In this document: one piece after another, positions 41,895 to 52,185 of the stretch
Layout of the letters: every line of letters begins with the position of its first letter
Numbering within the stretch: position 1 is the stretch's first letter
NCBI GenBank assembly: GCA_030407085.1
Contig: CM059584.1
Span: 66,555,501-66,619,500, forward strand
Length of the DNA: 64,000 bases
DNA from: Trichopria drosophilae
Taxonomy: Eukaryota; Arthropoda; Insecta; Hymenoptera; Diapriidae
Direction of reading: 5' to 3'
Made by a program: the position numbers and the translations under genes
The notes under the pieces: generated by a model
What the model was told of the DNA's origin: nothing
Seen by the model: only the letters and a program-made list of their open reading frames with translations
Databases searched by the model: none

Positions 41895-42860
41895 TCTGTG
41901 GTCGAAAGGCATAACAGCATAACTGACGCTGTCATGATTCCGAGAGAAACGGCTTTTAATATTCACTTAGCTCTCCCAAATCGGAAAAGCAATTAATTTG
42001 TTTAATATTTAGAATTTTGTCTTATTTTGTGATATATTTTTATAACACGTTCATCTTATTGAGTAAAGTGCATAAATTAATATGAAATTAGTGTTTTTCT
42101 ACCGGAATCGCTTTTCTGAATGCAGTTATGTGATTAGGCAGCACATTTATATAATATGTATCTTTCAAATCGGAAAATCAATAAATTTGTTTCTCATTTA
42201 TAATTCACTCTTATTATTTAATACAATTTTAAAATACGTTCATGTCACTGAGGGAAGTGCATGTCTTAATATAAAATTTATCGTATTTCGTCTAGCCTAA
42301 CCGCATTTCTCGATGTAGTTATGCGACTAGGCAGCATATTTACATGTGTATTACGAAGTGTCAAAATGGATTTGATAGCGACGTACGAATCTGAGTCAGA
42401 ATAATCAGTTCTTACCTAATTTATTGATACGATCAACATTTTATTAAAATGTTTGATTAAATATAATTTTTAACTACTTTCCAATATTTATAATGTCAAA
42501 TTTTATAACCCTAAAACGAAAGTAGAATCTAAATAACGTTCAATTTACAATACAAAAATATTACTATTTGATTACATATATACATTTGTTGAGTGCAAAA
42601 GTTTTATTTTTTAAAAGTTCTAAATACAATATTTCTATTTTAAAATATTTTGAGTTTTATGAATGTCAATTGTTTATCGCAATCTGGCAGTTATGCAGTT
42701 ATGCCTTTATGTGAAGGAACATTTTCTACCGAAATGAGCTTCCAAATGCTTTAATAGCAAGTACAGTTTAAAAAGCATTATTAATTATACAAAAATCCAG
42801 AGTTATCTCAAATTTCATGAAAATGTCAGTTATGCTGTTATGCTTTTCGTCCACAGAAGT
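41895..42860. mobile_element. Non-autonomous element with ~32-bp inverted repeats (candidate)
   Basis: The left end CTGTGGTCGAAAGGCATAAC plus AGCATAACTGAC (41899-41930) is the inverse of the right end at about 42827-42857 (GTCAGTTATGCTGTTATGC, then TTTTCGTCCACAG), with two mismatches. The interior has no coding capacity. It contains the 191-bp tandem repeat. No clear target duplication is visible, so the borders are approximate. Confidence 0.5.
41977..42360. repeat. Two diverged copies of a ~191-bp tandem unit
   Basis: Landmarks occur twice, 191 bp apart: CAAATCGGAAAA(G/T)CAAT at 41977 and 42168, then TAAA.TACGTTCAT and AGTGCAT, and the unit end GTTATG.GA.TAGGCAGCA at about 42125 and 42317. 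Divergence is considerable. Confidence 0.6.
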
Positions 42861-43751
42861 TTTGTATTTAACATTTTTGCATAAGATGTAAAATTTTACC
42901 GCAAATCACCAAAAAGCATTTTACCCCCTTTCAACCCCCTAGTAAACAGGTTACCTCCCGGCTGCTTGAACATTAATTTTTATTTCTCATCCTTATAGGG
43001 CCCTTGACCACCCCAAATTGTCGGATAATTTTTTTTCCCTTTTTCATCTAAATTCAGCTAATTTACCTGGTTTAATTTATTTAGAGTGAAAGTTTGGCGA
43101 AATACCGGCGCTTGATTTTTTTAATTACTCCGTTATGCTAATTTTCAACTATTTATAACTTTTGTATTGTGTTTATTTCAAAAAATGGGCAATATACAAT
43201 GTATAATCTTTAATGTATGTATGGATAAACAATACTATAAACAAAATTAAATTGGTTTTAAACCGGGCTTATGACCTACCAGGATGTTTATAAAAATTGC
43301 ATTAGATGTTAAAATGCTATAGTTTGAAGATCTCTAAACATTTATAACACCTTGCGTGTAATCACTTGGATTCCCAAACGCTAGGCTTTGTTAGAAAATC
43401 TATAATCTCAACTAGTAATAGTATTAACAACAAACAAGAAAAAGAGGTAAAAGATAAAAATAAAAAATAATAACAAATAAAAAAATTTTAAAAATAACAA
43501 CGACATTCATAATTATAAGACTAATAAACTTATATTATACAACAATTTCGATTTAACAGTTATTTGGAATAAACTGGTATATGAATGTGACTGGTTAGCA
43601 TGCAATTATAATAAATCTATAAAAAATAACATTATTACAAAAATATAATATGAAGATAAACATGCAAATGTTTATATGAACATGCAAAATAAATATCATT
43701 AATATAATAATGGTATCGCATCATTAACGCGTGAACGATTGCATGATTAAG

Positions 43752-44125
43752 AGTGCTCTCCTTGAATATTTTAAAGGACGATAGCCGTGAGGTAGTCTCT
43801 TTTGAATCTTGGGTTAAACCCTTCGAAATCTCTTCGAAGGCGGTATCCGCGGGACGAGTCATTTAAGCTTTACAACATTTTAATTATCTCCTTGATCCCT
43901 GTCAAGGACGATAGCCGTAAAAAGGTTTTCTTTAAGGTTAATCAAACCCTTTGAATAAGATTCAAAGGCTATATCCAGTTTAATAATGATTTAAACATTA
44001 AGAAAAGGTTATTGTCTCCATGACCAATGTCAAGGACGATAGCCCCAAGAAGGTTTTCTTTAAGGTTAATTAAACCCTTTGAATAAAATTCAAAGGCGAT
44101 ATCCATTTTAAGAATTATTTAAGTG
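43752..44125. repeat. Tandem ~128-bp units with paired hairpins (array B)
   Basis: Three units with period 128-130 bp. Each has a first hairpin followed by GGACGATAGCC and a second followed by GGCGATATCC-like sequence. First hairpins: 43760-43777 (weak), 43890-43907 CCTTGA/TCAAGG, and 44018-44035 (one mismatch). Second hairpins: 43820-43840 CCTTCGAA/TTCGAAGG, 43948-43968 and 44076-44096 CCTTTGAAT/ATTCAAAGG. Stem bases change in pairs between copies. Array A at 25541-26083 has the same design. Confidence 0.7.
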
Positions 44126-45275
44126 TTACGAAATTTTCAATTTCCTTGGAACTTTTTCAACCCGGGCGACGCAGAACAAAGAAAGTATTATTTTGATTTT
44201 ACCACGTGGTGCCAGCCTACCGCGCACGAACTTGGTTGCTGAAACGCGTTAGCCGAACAAAGGACGAAACCCGCACTACGTCTAAAATTACATTTTAGCC
44301 GCGATGCTTCCAAGATAATGAGACCCATTTTAATTTTAACCGAAACGACCGGAACCGAAAGATTTTAAAGTAAAAAAAAAAAAGAAACGAAACGAAAGCA
44401 CGAGTGATTCGCGGCACTTCACTTAGGAACGCGAGCGAGGAATTCACGAACGAATCCCGGAAGGCGATAGCCAAACGACAATGATTAGAACCACGAAAGA
44501 TCGATTTGCCTTCCGGAACTCGTGTTACCTTGTCACCAAGCGAGACCCACCTTCCAAAGCCCAGGTTGTCCTGCCGCTGCCGCTGCCAGAACGAGAATGG
44601 TCCGAGGCTCGTCGCCGCCTTGCCAGAACGCGGTCCTTGCCGCCCGCCGGTGCCAGAGACGGAGCGCGCTGATTAGCTCCCGCGGTACCGCGAGAATACC
44701 GCGGCTTTCCCCGCGACGTCTCTTCCCCTTTTCTCTCGATTCCCCTCACGCATTCTGGAACCTTCTAGAGACTTCCAGAAGCGGTAAGCCGTAAACATCC
44801 ATTGTCTCGATACCTCTATCAAAACAACAGATGCCTTTGTTTATCCCGTAACCATCATAACAAAACGACGAGAACCTTTCTAATCGGGCTCTTTATGTTC
44901 AAATATTAACGAGAATTTCAAAACAATAAACGATATAATATTATCCGCGATGCAAAATATAATCTGTTTACGAAATTACCAAAATACCGAGAACCTTCTA
45001 ACGAAATTATTATTCTAAAATGATGTGAAAAATGCCCAAGTATGCCTACTAATTTTTATAATGACTCAAACCCGCTACTACACGATATCCAAAAATATTA
45101 AACCATGCAAAAGTTTCGGATGAAAACCAAAACGAACTTATACGATGCATGATGTAATCTCCCCCCCCCCCCCATTTTCCTAAACTTTTTATTAAATAAT
45201 TACTGGCCACATCCTTTAGGCCGAGACCGACTAACTATGCACTTACTCAAACTATAAACTATCTAATCAACTAAC
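44126..45275. other. GC-richer block possibly of a retroelement, no recognised gene
   Basis: Follows array B. The ACGCGAGCGAG...CGGAAG block at 44429-44463 is shared with 26101-26140, so this belongs to the same repeat family. A short GC-rich frame at 44481-44672 is Arg/Pro-rich and not recognisable. A run of C lies near 45160. It could be an LTR or a promoter region of an unidentified element. Confidence 0.4.
44753..44780 (+). promoter_or_regulatory. Heat-shock-element-like cluster
   Basis: Six alternating pentamer cores spaced by two bases: TTC-TG-GAA-CC-TTC-TA, then GAG-AC-TTC-CA-GAA. Five of six match the nGAAn/nTTCn consensus for heat-shock factor. The match is direct; function is inference. 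No coding sequence follows within reach, so it may be a retroelement promoter site. Confidence 0.5.
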
Positions 45276-45540
45276 CTTAATCACTAGCTACGCAGTATCT
45301 TCTTTCAATACCTAGGCGCCTATGCTAGTTCACTAACAGCTTACTAACTAAACTTAATCACTAGCTACGCAGTATCTTCTTTCAATACATGGGCGCTTGT
45401 GCTAGTTTACTAATAACTTACCAACTAAACTTAATCACTAGCTACGCAGTATCTTCTTTCAGTACATTGGCGCCTTTGCTAGTTTACTAATAGCTGCGCA
45501 GTATCTTCTTTCAATACATTGGCTCCTATGCTATTTAACG
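45276..45540. repeat. 77-bp tandem repeat, about 3.5 copies
   Basis: CTTAATCACTAGCTACGCAG starts at 45276, 45353 and 45430, exactly 77 bp apart. A fourth partial copy begins AGCTGCGCAGTATCTTC at about 45491. Each unit also holds GTATCTTCTTTCAATAC and a GGCGC-containing block. Confidence 0.85.
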
Positions 45541-45959
45541 CAATGCAAGGTGATTCCAAAAATTAGCGCCACTACAGCAGCCCCCCCCCCCCCCTATAAA
45601 AATCACCATTGCCCCGGATTGAGCCTCCCGGCAAGACAAAGTCTGTAATTACTTAAAGCGGTAGTTTATTTCCGGGAGCCGAAACTACTCCTAAAAACTA
45701 GCGCCACGATCGACTGTCCCCCTCTAATGGTGTAGTATCAGCTCCACGGTTTGGAGCCACCAACGGATATGACCCTCGCGACTGCAGTACTAATGCAATA
45801 TTAGCGCCTCTATCGACAGTCCCCCCTATTATTAGCACTGCAGCATCCCAACGAGTTGATTCTCGCTCAAAACTGCGGCTGTAACGTGTTGCCACGTTAC
45901 AGTGCTCAGGGCGTAAAAGATTTGGAATTCAGAACGTAGGCGTTAGGAATATTATTCCA
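45541..45959. repeat. Degenerate ~100-130-bp repeats with TAGCGCC...CCCCC
   Basis: TTAGCGCCACTACAGCAGCC (45564), CTAGCGCCACGATCGACTGT (45698) and TTAGCGCCTCTATCGACAGT (45800) are each followed by a C-run. They look like three diverged copies of one unit. A 6-bp inverted repeat GTAACGTG/CACGTTAC lies near 45882. No gene. Confidence 0.5.
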
Positions 45960-46636
45960 CATTAGGGTAGTTCAAAAAAGGGCTTTTATTTAAATTGACC
46001 AACGATGGGTCAATTTTGGTTCTTTATGCAAAAAAAAAATGAATATGTATTTCGGCGTTTTTTTTTTAAATTGATATTAACACGTACCCCCGTAAGCTCG
46101 TAGTTTAACATTGACTTTAAATGGAAAAAAAAGTTTTTTTATTTTTTTGTAAATTAAATACTCAAAATTCAAAATTATCTCTTCCACAAACATTGGTATG
46201 TTTTCTTGATAGTTTAGTGGGAATAACTGGTGAAGACCCGGTTTTTAAAAAAATTTTCCAGCCGACTTATTGCATTTTTAATGTCGATATTTTCATATTT
46301 TTTGTTACAAAATACCCACACCCAAAAAGCAATAACACAGCCGGAAAATTTGTTTAAACATCGGTTCGTCATCACTTGCTCAAAACACTCAAGAAAAGTT
46401 ATCAATGTTTGTGGGAGCGATAATTTTGAATTTTGAGTATTCAATTTTAAAAAACTAAAAAAATTTTTTTTTTCCATTTAAAATCAATGTTAAACTTCGA
46501 CCCTCGTGGCACGTGTTAATATCAATTTAAAAAAAAAAGGCCGAAACACGTGTTCATTTTTTTGCACAAAGAACCAAAATTCACCCATCGTTGGTGAATT
46601 AAAAAAAAAAAAGCCCTTTTTTAAAACACCCTAATG
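45960..46636. mobile_element. Foldback MITE, 677 bp
   Basis: Ends CATTAGGGTAGTTCAAAAAA and TTTTTTAAAACACCCTAATG are inverted repeats. The arms pair for about 300 bp with many small differences, for example AATTGACCAACGATGGGTC against the inverse of ACCCATCGTTGGTGAATT, and TCTTCCACAAACATTG against CAATGTTTGTGGGAGC. The long frames seen on both strands come from the arms being mirror images and carry no protein signature. A TA lies just inside each end, so a mariner-type origin is likely. Confidence 0.75.
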
Positions 46637-47589
46637 TACATATATACAAACAATGACTATCGGTGATATCGATAAATCGACGTTCCGTCGAATCGATATT
46701 AATCGACGTTCCGACGTATCGATATTCAATGCACGCGCATCGCTTGCGTATCGTTCGTATATTTTCTCACTTTCCCGCTTCCCCCCCATCTTTCTCTCGT
46801 TCGTCGAACTTGATAGAAAGGGTGAGGTCGTACTCCCCCCCCCCTCCCCCTCAACCCTCTCCAGTGTTGAGTCCGGAAAGGCAAGGAGACGTTTCATGAA
46901 CGTTTCATTGGGGCATACGTCTCTGAAACATTTTTCACCCACTGACGACGCAGATGCTACAAATCTGCTGACATCGCGATCGTCTGTAGAACATGGTAAA
47001 TATGCAGCTCGTTGACTATCTGGGGTATTACGCTGTATTGTGAAGCTGTCGAAGATATAGATTTTAACACAGTTCTTACGGGATTGTTAGACTTTTTATT
47101 TCAGAATATTTTAATATACAACAAAACCAAACTGAGGAAAACAAGACTTTTTAATGCATGACGCTGTTAGTATGGGGCCACAAATTCGTAAAAATAATTT
47201 TACCGTAAATACAATTTTATATAATTATAGTTATTTCTGGGTTGTACGGTTTTTTCTTTAAGAATTGGTAATTTGTATGAAAATGCAGCCGCACATAGAT
47301 AATGGAATAATGGTATTGATACAAGTTAAAAACTGCAACTATTCATTGTTACGACGTTCTTACTATATTACCAGAGTGTTGACGTCAGAATATATGCGAA
47401 TCCGACAAAATAAGGGCACACTAAGAACATCCAAACTATTAGTGTTGGGAACTACTTTTTCAGGGGTCCAACATCAAAAACGATAATTCTTACAAAGGTC
47501 TCATTGGATTGCTGGTTTTTGTATTTCAGAATTTGACAATATGCAATACTATAATATTGTAGTGTTTTGATATTAATAAATCAAAATAA
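46637..47589. other. Spacer with a short palindromic tandem repeat
   Basis: At 46664-46727 ATCGATA..AATCGACGTTCCG is repeated twice and overlaps palindromes (TATCGATA). C-runs at about 46839-46855. No coding family recognised. Confidence 0.5.
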
Positions 47590-47945
47590 TAATAACGGCA
47601 TACCTTAAAGAATCAAATGTATGGCTAACCTGCCATTAAAAGCTGCTGGTGATCTGGTACCATCGTGAATTGAGTTTCATGGATGAAACTCCGTCCTATG
47701 AAGACCGTCAGTAGTCCTTGCTGCTTCTGCTCCAGTTCTCAATGTTGCCGTCGTCCCGGGGAAACTGAAATTATCCAAAAAGAATCAACTTCTTGAATTA
47801 AAAATAATTTTAAATTTAATAAATTGCCAACTAACCTGACAGAAATCTTCTTGTAAAACTCCTGGTTGTTCCGGGATATGCCGTTTTCGCCATTTCCGGA
47901 GGCCTGGATGTCACCACAGGGTACCCGGGAAAATGGATAGGCGCC
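47590..47945. repeat. Dispersed repeat, copy 1 (empty-site copy)
   Basis: Similar in order to 58556-58575 plus 59320-59560: TAAAGAATCAAATGTATGGC, CTGGTGATCTGGTACCATCG, ATAATTTTAAATTTAATAAA and GTCACCACAGGGTAC. Copy 2 carries an extra 744-bp element at the TA that here is at 47620-47621. Family unknown. Confidence 0.7.
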
Positions 47946-48108
47946 TATATATTATTTTATTTATAATTTTATTTATAATTTTAAGAGTGCCCCGCGTGGA
48001 AATTTTTTATTTATAAATATTTCATATTAATGTTTCGCATTAGTTATATACTTTTTAACTATTTTATTACAGTTATTAACGCTTGCAAATAAATTACAAA
48101 AATCTTTT

Positions 48109-48178
48109 GCTCGGGTGGTATTTGAACTTGCATCTCTAATCTCGCAAAGCACGCACGCTAACCACTACGCTATGCTCC
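48109..48178 (-). ncRNA. tRNA-like sequence, probably a SINE head or pseudo-tRNA
   Basis: On the minus strand 70 bases start GGAGCATAGCGTAGTGGTTA and end ACCACCCGAGC. An A box (TAGCGTAGTGG, 48162-48172) and a B box (AAGTTCAAATACC, 48117-48129) are spaced as in tRNA genes. The two ends do not form a good acceptor stem, so a functional tRNA is unlikely; a tRNA-derived SINE or relic is more likely. Confidence 0.45.
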
Positions 48179-48639
48179 ATGTTACGAAATAAAATTTCAG
48201 AATCTGTATATTATGATCGTAGATAGTCAATTTTTATGCTTCCCGTATCTCTGGCCGTGCTTTAAGATATTTAAACATTTTGAAAATTTTGTATTTTGCA
48301 TATTTGCAAAATCTGTTTGCGAAGTTGTATTTATTTGCTCCAGGCCCTATCAGTACATCCCAAAATTTTGTCCGATTTCGCAGATCTCGTACCGTTTTCG
48401 AGATGTTTTAGAATTTCGGAAATTTTCTTTTAAAATAAAAAAATTGGCTGGGTTATTGCGAGTTGAAGCTTTGAATGAATTCATAATCACAACAAAGTGA
48501 TACGTGTATTGTAGTATATTTTATTTACTTATCAATGGAGTATAATTTCTCGGAAAACTGAAAATTTAAAAACAATAAAAAATAATAATACTAGTAAATC
48601 ATCATACCCAACTTCATCATTATTTTGCCTTTATATAGC

Positions 48640-50005
48640 TTCCTTAAGTATGGAAAAGAAACTGTTTCTCCTTTCCCAACATCGTTACTACAAATAACAT
48701 TTTCGTTGACTACGATGCAATATGAGTGATTTTCTTCGCATTGGATAATGAACATTTTTACGTACTAGTACTGTGTCATCTTCCGTGGAATGAAGAACAA
48801 AAAAATGGTTGTCTCTTTGATACCACAATTGAGATAAAAAGATTTGGAAATCGACTTGTGGTATCTTATAGGTACGTGCCAGATGGGTGAAATTAGAGAC
48901 CCTTCTAAAGTGTTTCGATGATAAAGTAGGAATTCACGCGAAAATATATAAGAATAAATAAAGGATATGTATTTATTTACGAAAATACTCGCTTAATTCT
49001 CAACTGGAATGTTTGATATTTTTTAGGCGATATTATACAATGATTAAAATTACTTTCATGATAGCCGATTTAGTCATTTGTAATTTATCTATTTTAGTGT
49101 ACATTCTGTTTATCGGCGAAGCACTTTAGAACACGTTTTGCGGAAAAACGTCTCAAATCTCCGTAAATTCTAGTCATCTACGCTAACAAATCCAAATTGA
49201 AAATGGCTAAATAAGGAAAAATTATTCATCATATATTAGTAGTGACAATTACCTTTATAAAGTCCGAATTTTGGAAAATCGATTTTTAACTTATATTTTT
49301 TAGATTCTTTAAATTGGTTTAAATAGGGTTAGCAATAAAGATAAAAATGACTTCATTTATTTGGAATTATTACATCTAGCACTTTGTGTCGAAAGATAGG
49401 GCCCAATAGGGTGAATTTCAGCATTTCCACTTCAAAATTACAATGGAGTAATAGCCAAATGTTTTCATATTACCAAACACATTGAAAAAGAAATTATTCA
49501 AAATTTGTAAATAGCCGAAGGATTCAAAATTTTAAAAGCCATTACTGTAAATACAGATGATAATGCTTGTCCATCGGTTAAAAATGATGTTCTTGGAAAA
49601 AGCGATATGATCATTTTAAACGAAACCGAAGAAAAATGTTTAACAGTGTTTGAAAATAACTATGTAGTCTAGGCAAAAGCAAGTATAAATAAAAAAATAT
49701 TTAAACCAAAAATAGCCAGAATTGTGAAAACTAATAATTATATAGTCGAAATTATTAATTCAAATGAAAAGACTGTATTGGGATATATTATTATTATTAT
49801 TTTTTTTTTTTTTTGTAAAATCCGATTCTGAATCATTTGTGGTCCTAGAAACATTTAAAATTGTAAATAATAAATATTATTTTAATCGCGAAATAATGAA
49901 GAAAGTCGACCGCATTTTGCCTGTCGTAAAAATAGAAGCACTATTTTTAATTAACATTAAAGACATCGCATTCGTCTCCAAACTTAGCAATATAAGCAAC
50001 GTTTA
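48640..50005 (+). pseudogene. Decayed coding stretch of unknown origin
   Basis: Several consecutive segments read as ordinary, non-repetitive protein with few stops. At about 48669-48893: PNIVTTNNIFVDYDAI, stop, then FFALDNEHFYVLVLCHLPWN and FDTTIEIKRFGNRLVVSYRY. At about 49455-49780: KCFHITKHIEKEIIQNL, stop, IAEGFKILKAITVNTDDNAC, LGKSDMIILNETEEKCLTVF and IARIVKTNNYIVEIINSNEK. At about 49815-50003: SDSESFVVLETFKIVNN and DRILPVVKIEALFLINIKDI. It is rich in Ile, Lys and Asn. No family recognised. It might be a lost host gene, a transposase or an integrated viral gene. Confidence 0.35.
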
Positions 50006-50387
50006 AGTAAGCAAACAGCCAAATGTCCTAAATAAAATTATATACAAATATATAAATGTTTACTATATCAAAGGAACAAGTATCACGAACCCAACCTGTA
50101 AGAAATTTGTAGTTGTGAAATGTTTTCATTTACTTTAAGGTGGAGTTAAGAATATACATAAAAATCTGTCTTCCCAAGTATTGTACATTGCATTAAATAG
50201 TTTCTTTCGTTAGAAGGAATTTGGCCTGATTAGATGATTTCAGTATTTTTTTGTATGTAATTAACAGTGTTCAATTACGATAAAATGCACTCAGAAATAT
50301 ATGTAATTATAACTGTGTGTTTTTTTTTGTACATAGGTATATATATATAATTGTATATAATTATATATAGCTATATACAATTATATA

Positions 50388-51069
50388 CAGGGTCATCGAA
50401 AAGTATCGGACCCCCCTAATATCTTCAGTTAGAATGCACTTAGGAGAAAATGTCCAATAGCAAAGTTGTATGGTTTCAAGCGGGGAGTAAGATGATGACC
50501 TTGACTTTGACCTTGACCATGTCCTTCAAGGTCATTTCAAGGTCAATCTTATTTTTTTAAATAGAACCCCCTACATTTTATTGCATATTCTTATAGCTTA
50601 TCTCGAGAGCTTTCCAAAACACTATAATAAAATATTTTTTTATTAAGTACTTTTTGAGTTATAAAGGTTTGAAGTTAACAATTTTTTGACACAAAATGTA
50701 GAATATCTTGTAAAATATTATTCTCGCACACCACTCTTGCCTTAATTGGTCGGACACGCACACCACTTAACAAATTGTTAACTTCAAACCTTTATAACTC
50801 AAAAAGTACTGAATAAAAAAATATTTTATTATAGTGTTTTGGAAAGCTCTCGAGATAAGCTATAAGAATATGCAATAAAATGTAGGGGGTGCTATTTAAA
50901 AAAAATAAGTTTGACCTTGAAATGACCTTGAAGGACATGGTCAAGGTCAAAGTCAAGGTCATCATCTTACTCCCCGCTTGAAACCATACAACTTTGCTAT
51001 TGGACATTTTCTCCTAAGTGCATTCTAACTGAAGATATTAGGGGGGTCCGATACTTTTCGATGACCCTG
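50388..51069. mobile_element. Foldback MITE related by its ends to the mariner
   Basis: A 682-bp near-palindrome with ends CAGGGTCATCGAAAAGTATC / GATACTTTTCGATGACCCTG inside TATATA flanks. The arms are about 305 bp and match almost exactly. The 60-70-bp centre holds CGCACACCACTCTTGCC. The ends resemble those of the 38.2-kb mariner (CAGGGTGATCCAAAAGT), but the arms otherwise differ. Each arm has four perfect TCAAGGTCA words. No coding capacity. Confidence 0.9.
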
Positions 51070-51632
51070 TATAATTGTATATAATTCTATACTATTTCAA
51101 ATATCCCGTTGATCGGTTTAAATAAAACGTGTATATATAATTATAAATGCTTGTATATAATTATATATAATGATATATATCATATAGAATTATATACAGC
51201 CAAAATCAGTATATAATCATATATATATCCAGCTGACTTACAGGGAGAGAGAGAGAGAGAGAAAGAGAGAGAAAGGAAGCGGTAATCCCTCTTGAATTTT
51301 CAATAACATGACCCCCTGCATTGAAAATACACACAATTATGTCAACTGCAATACTTAAGAGAACATTGTCCTAATCGCATTGCTTTCAATTACCCCATTT
51401 TATAGTAAAATCATTTCGAAAAGCGGCTTTTTTGTGATAGGTTCATCATAACTTATCCAAAACCTTCGAATATTTAATTATAATGCTAATTAAATGCACA
51501 AATTTTTCAATGTGCAAATTCGTAATTAATTTTTGTTGATTCATTATGATTCCTGTTAATTTATTTTTTCATTACAAATAATGACATTCCTGGGCAGTGC
51601 AGAATATGATATATTATTATGATTTATGATTT
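51070..51632. other. TA-rich flank and (GA)n microsatellite
   Basis: TATATAATTATA-type sequence surrounds the MITE up to about 51230. A GA-rich run lies at 51243-51276. The remainder is AT-rich with no gene. Confidence 0.6.
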
Positions 51633-51637
51633 GTTAT

Positions 51638-52111
51638 TGTTTATTGTAGGTCGAAAATTCGGCAATATCCCTCGCAGACCTCAAAAAATTGCGAATGCGT
51701 GGTTCAGGATGAGGTATTATAAGTAGAGGCAGGTTGCACTTGATATGTGTTTATTCCATAGGAAATCCAATACTCAGTACAATAAATATTATAACTATGC
51801 GACTAATAAAAATGAATGCGGGTTCACTAAGATCACTGCGATACACGTGTGAAATAATGCGCAGAGTTTCAAGTCCGTAAAAATTTCGTACCGGCACAAA
51901 TGATGCGCGAGCGTTTTTTTTTTGCGTGAACTAATGCGAAGTTCGGCGTTCGAATTTCCCGTAAATTATTTGCTTTCCCGAAAATTAAAAGGGTTTCGAC
52001 GAGGTCGCTAACTCGCGTTTGGAAGAGCGCGTCCCTAGTTCGCACGCTTACTCCAGTGATGGCGCGACCGGTATCTCTGGCGGATCGAATTTGGTAATGT
52101 GTAAACGAAGA
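51638..52111 (-). repeat. 3' LTR of the BEL/Pao element
   Basis: Plus-strand start TGTTTATTGTAGGTCGAAAA. It shares CTCAAAAAATTGCG, GTGGTTCAGGATGAGGTATT, GATACACGTGTGAAATAATG and CGTACCGGCACAAAT with 57922-58471. It is about 75 bp shorter than the other LTR around 51960-52010. The inner border is set by loss of similarity after GTAAACGAA. Confidence 0.8.
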
Positions 52112-52185
52112 TTCTGCCCGCCTTGCGGTAGTAATACCGCAATAAACTTAACTAGACTTAACCTAATTACAACCTATAAGCAAAT

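Larger units (their letters stand above)
41555..43740. other. AT-rich region with an inverted-repeat element and a 191-bp tandem repeat
   Basis: Apart from the two features listed separately there is only AT-rich DNA. A T-rich 43.0-43.5 kb stretch has no gene signal. Confidence 0.5.

Noticed and set aside
44481..44672. GC-rich Arg/Pro-rich frame with overlapping frames on both strands
   Set aside because: All three overlapping frames are open because of composition. No domain is recognisable, so I do not call a gene.
46121..46477. Frames on both strands beginning MEKKVFLFF / MEKKNFFSF that look like homologous proteins
   Set aside because: They are the two mirror arms of the foldback MITE read in opposite directions, which explains their similarity.
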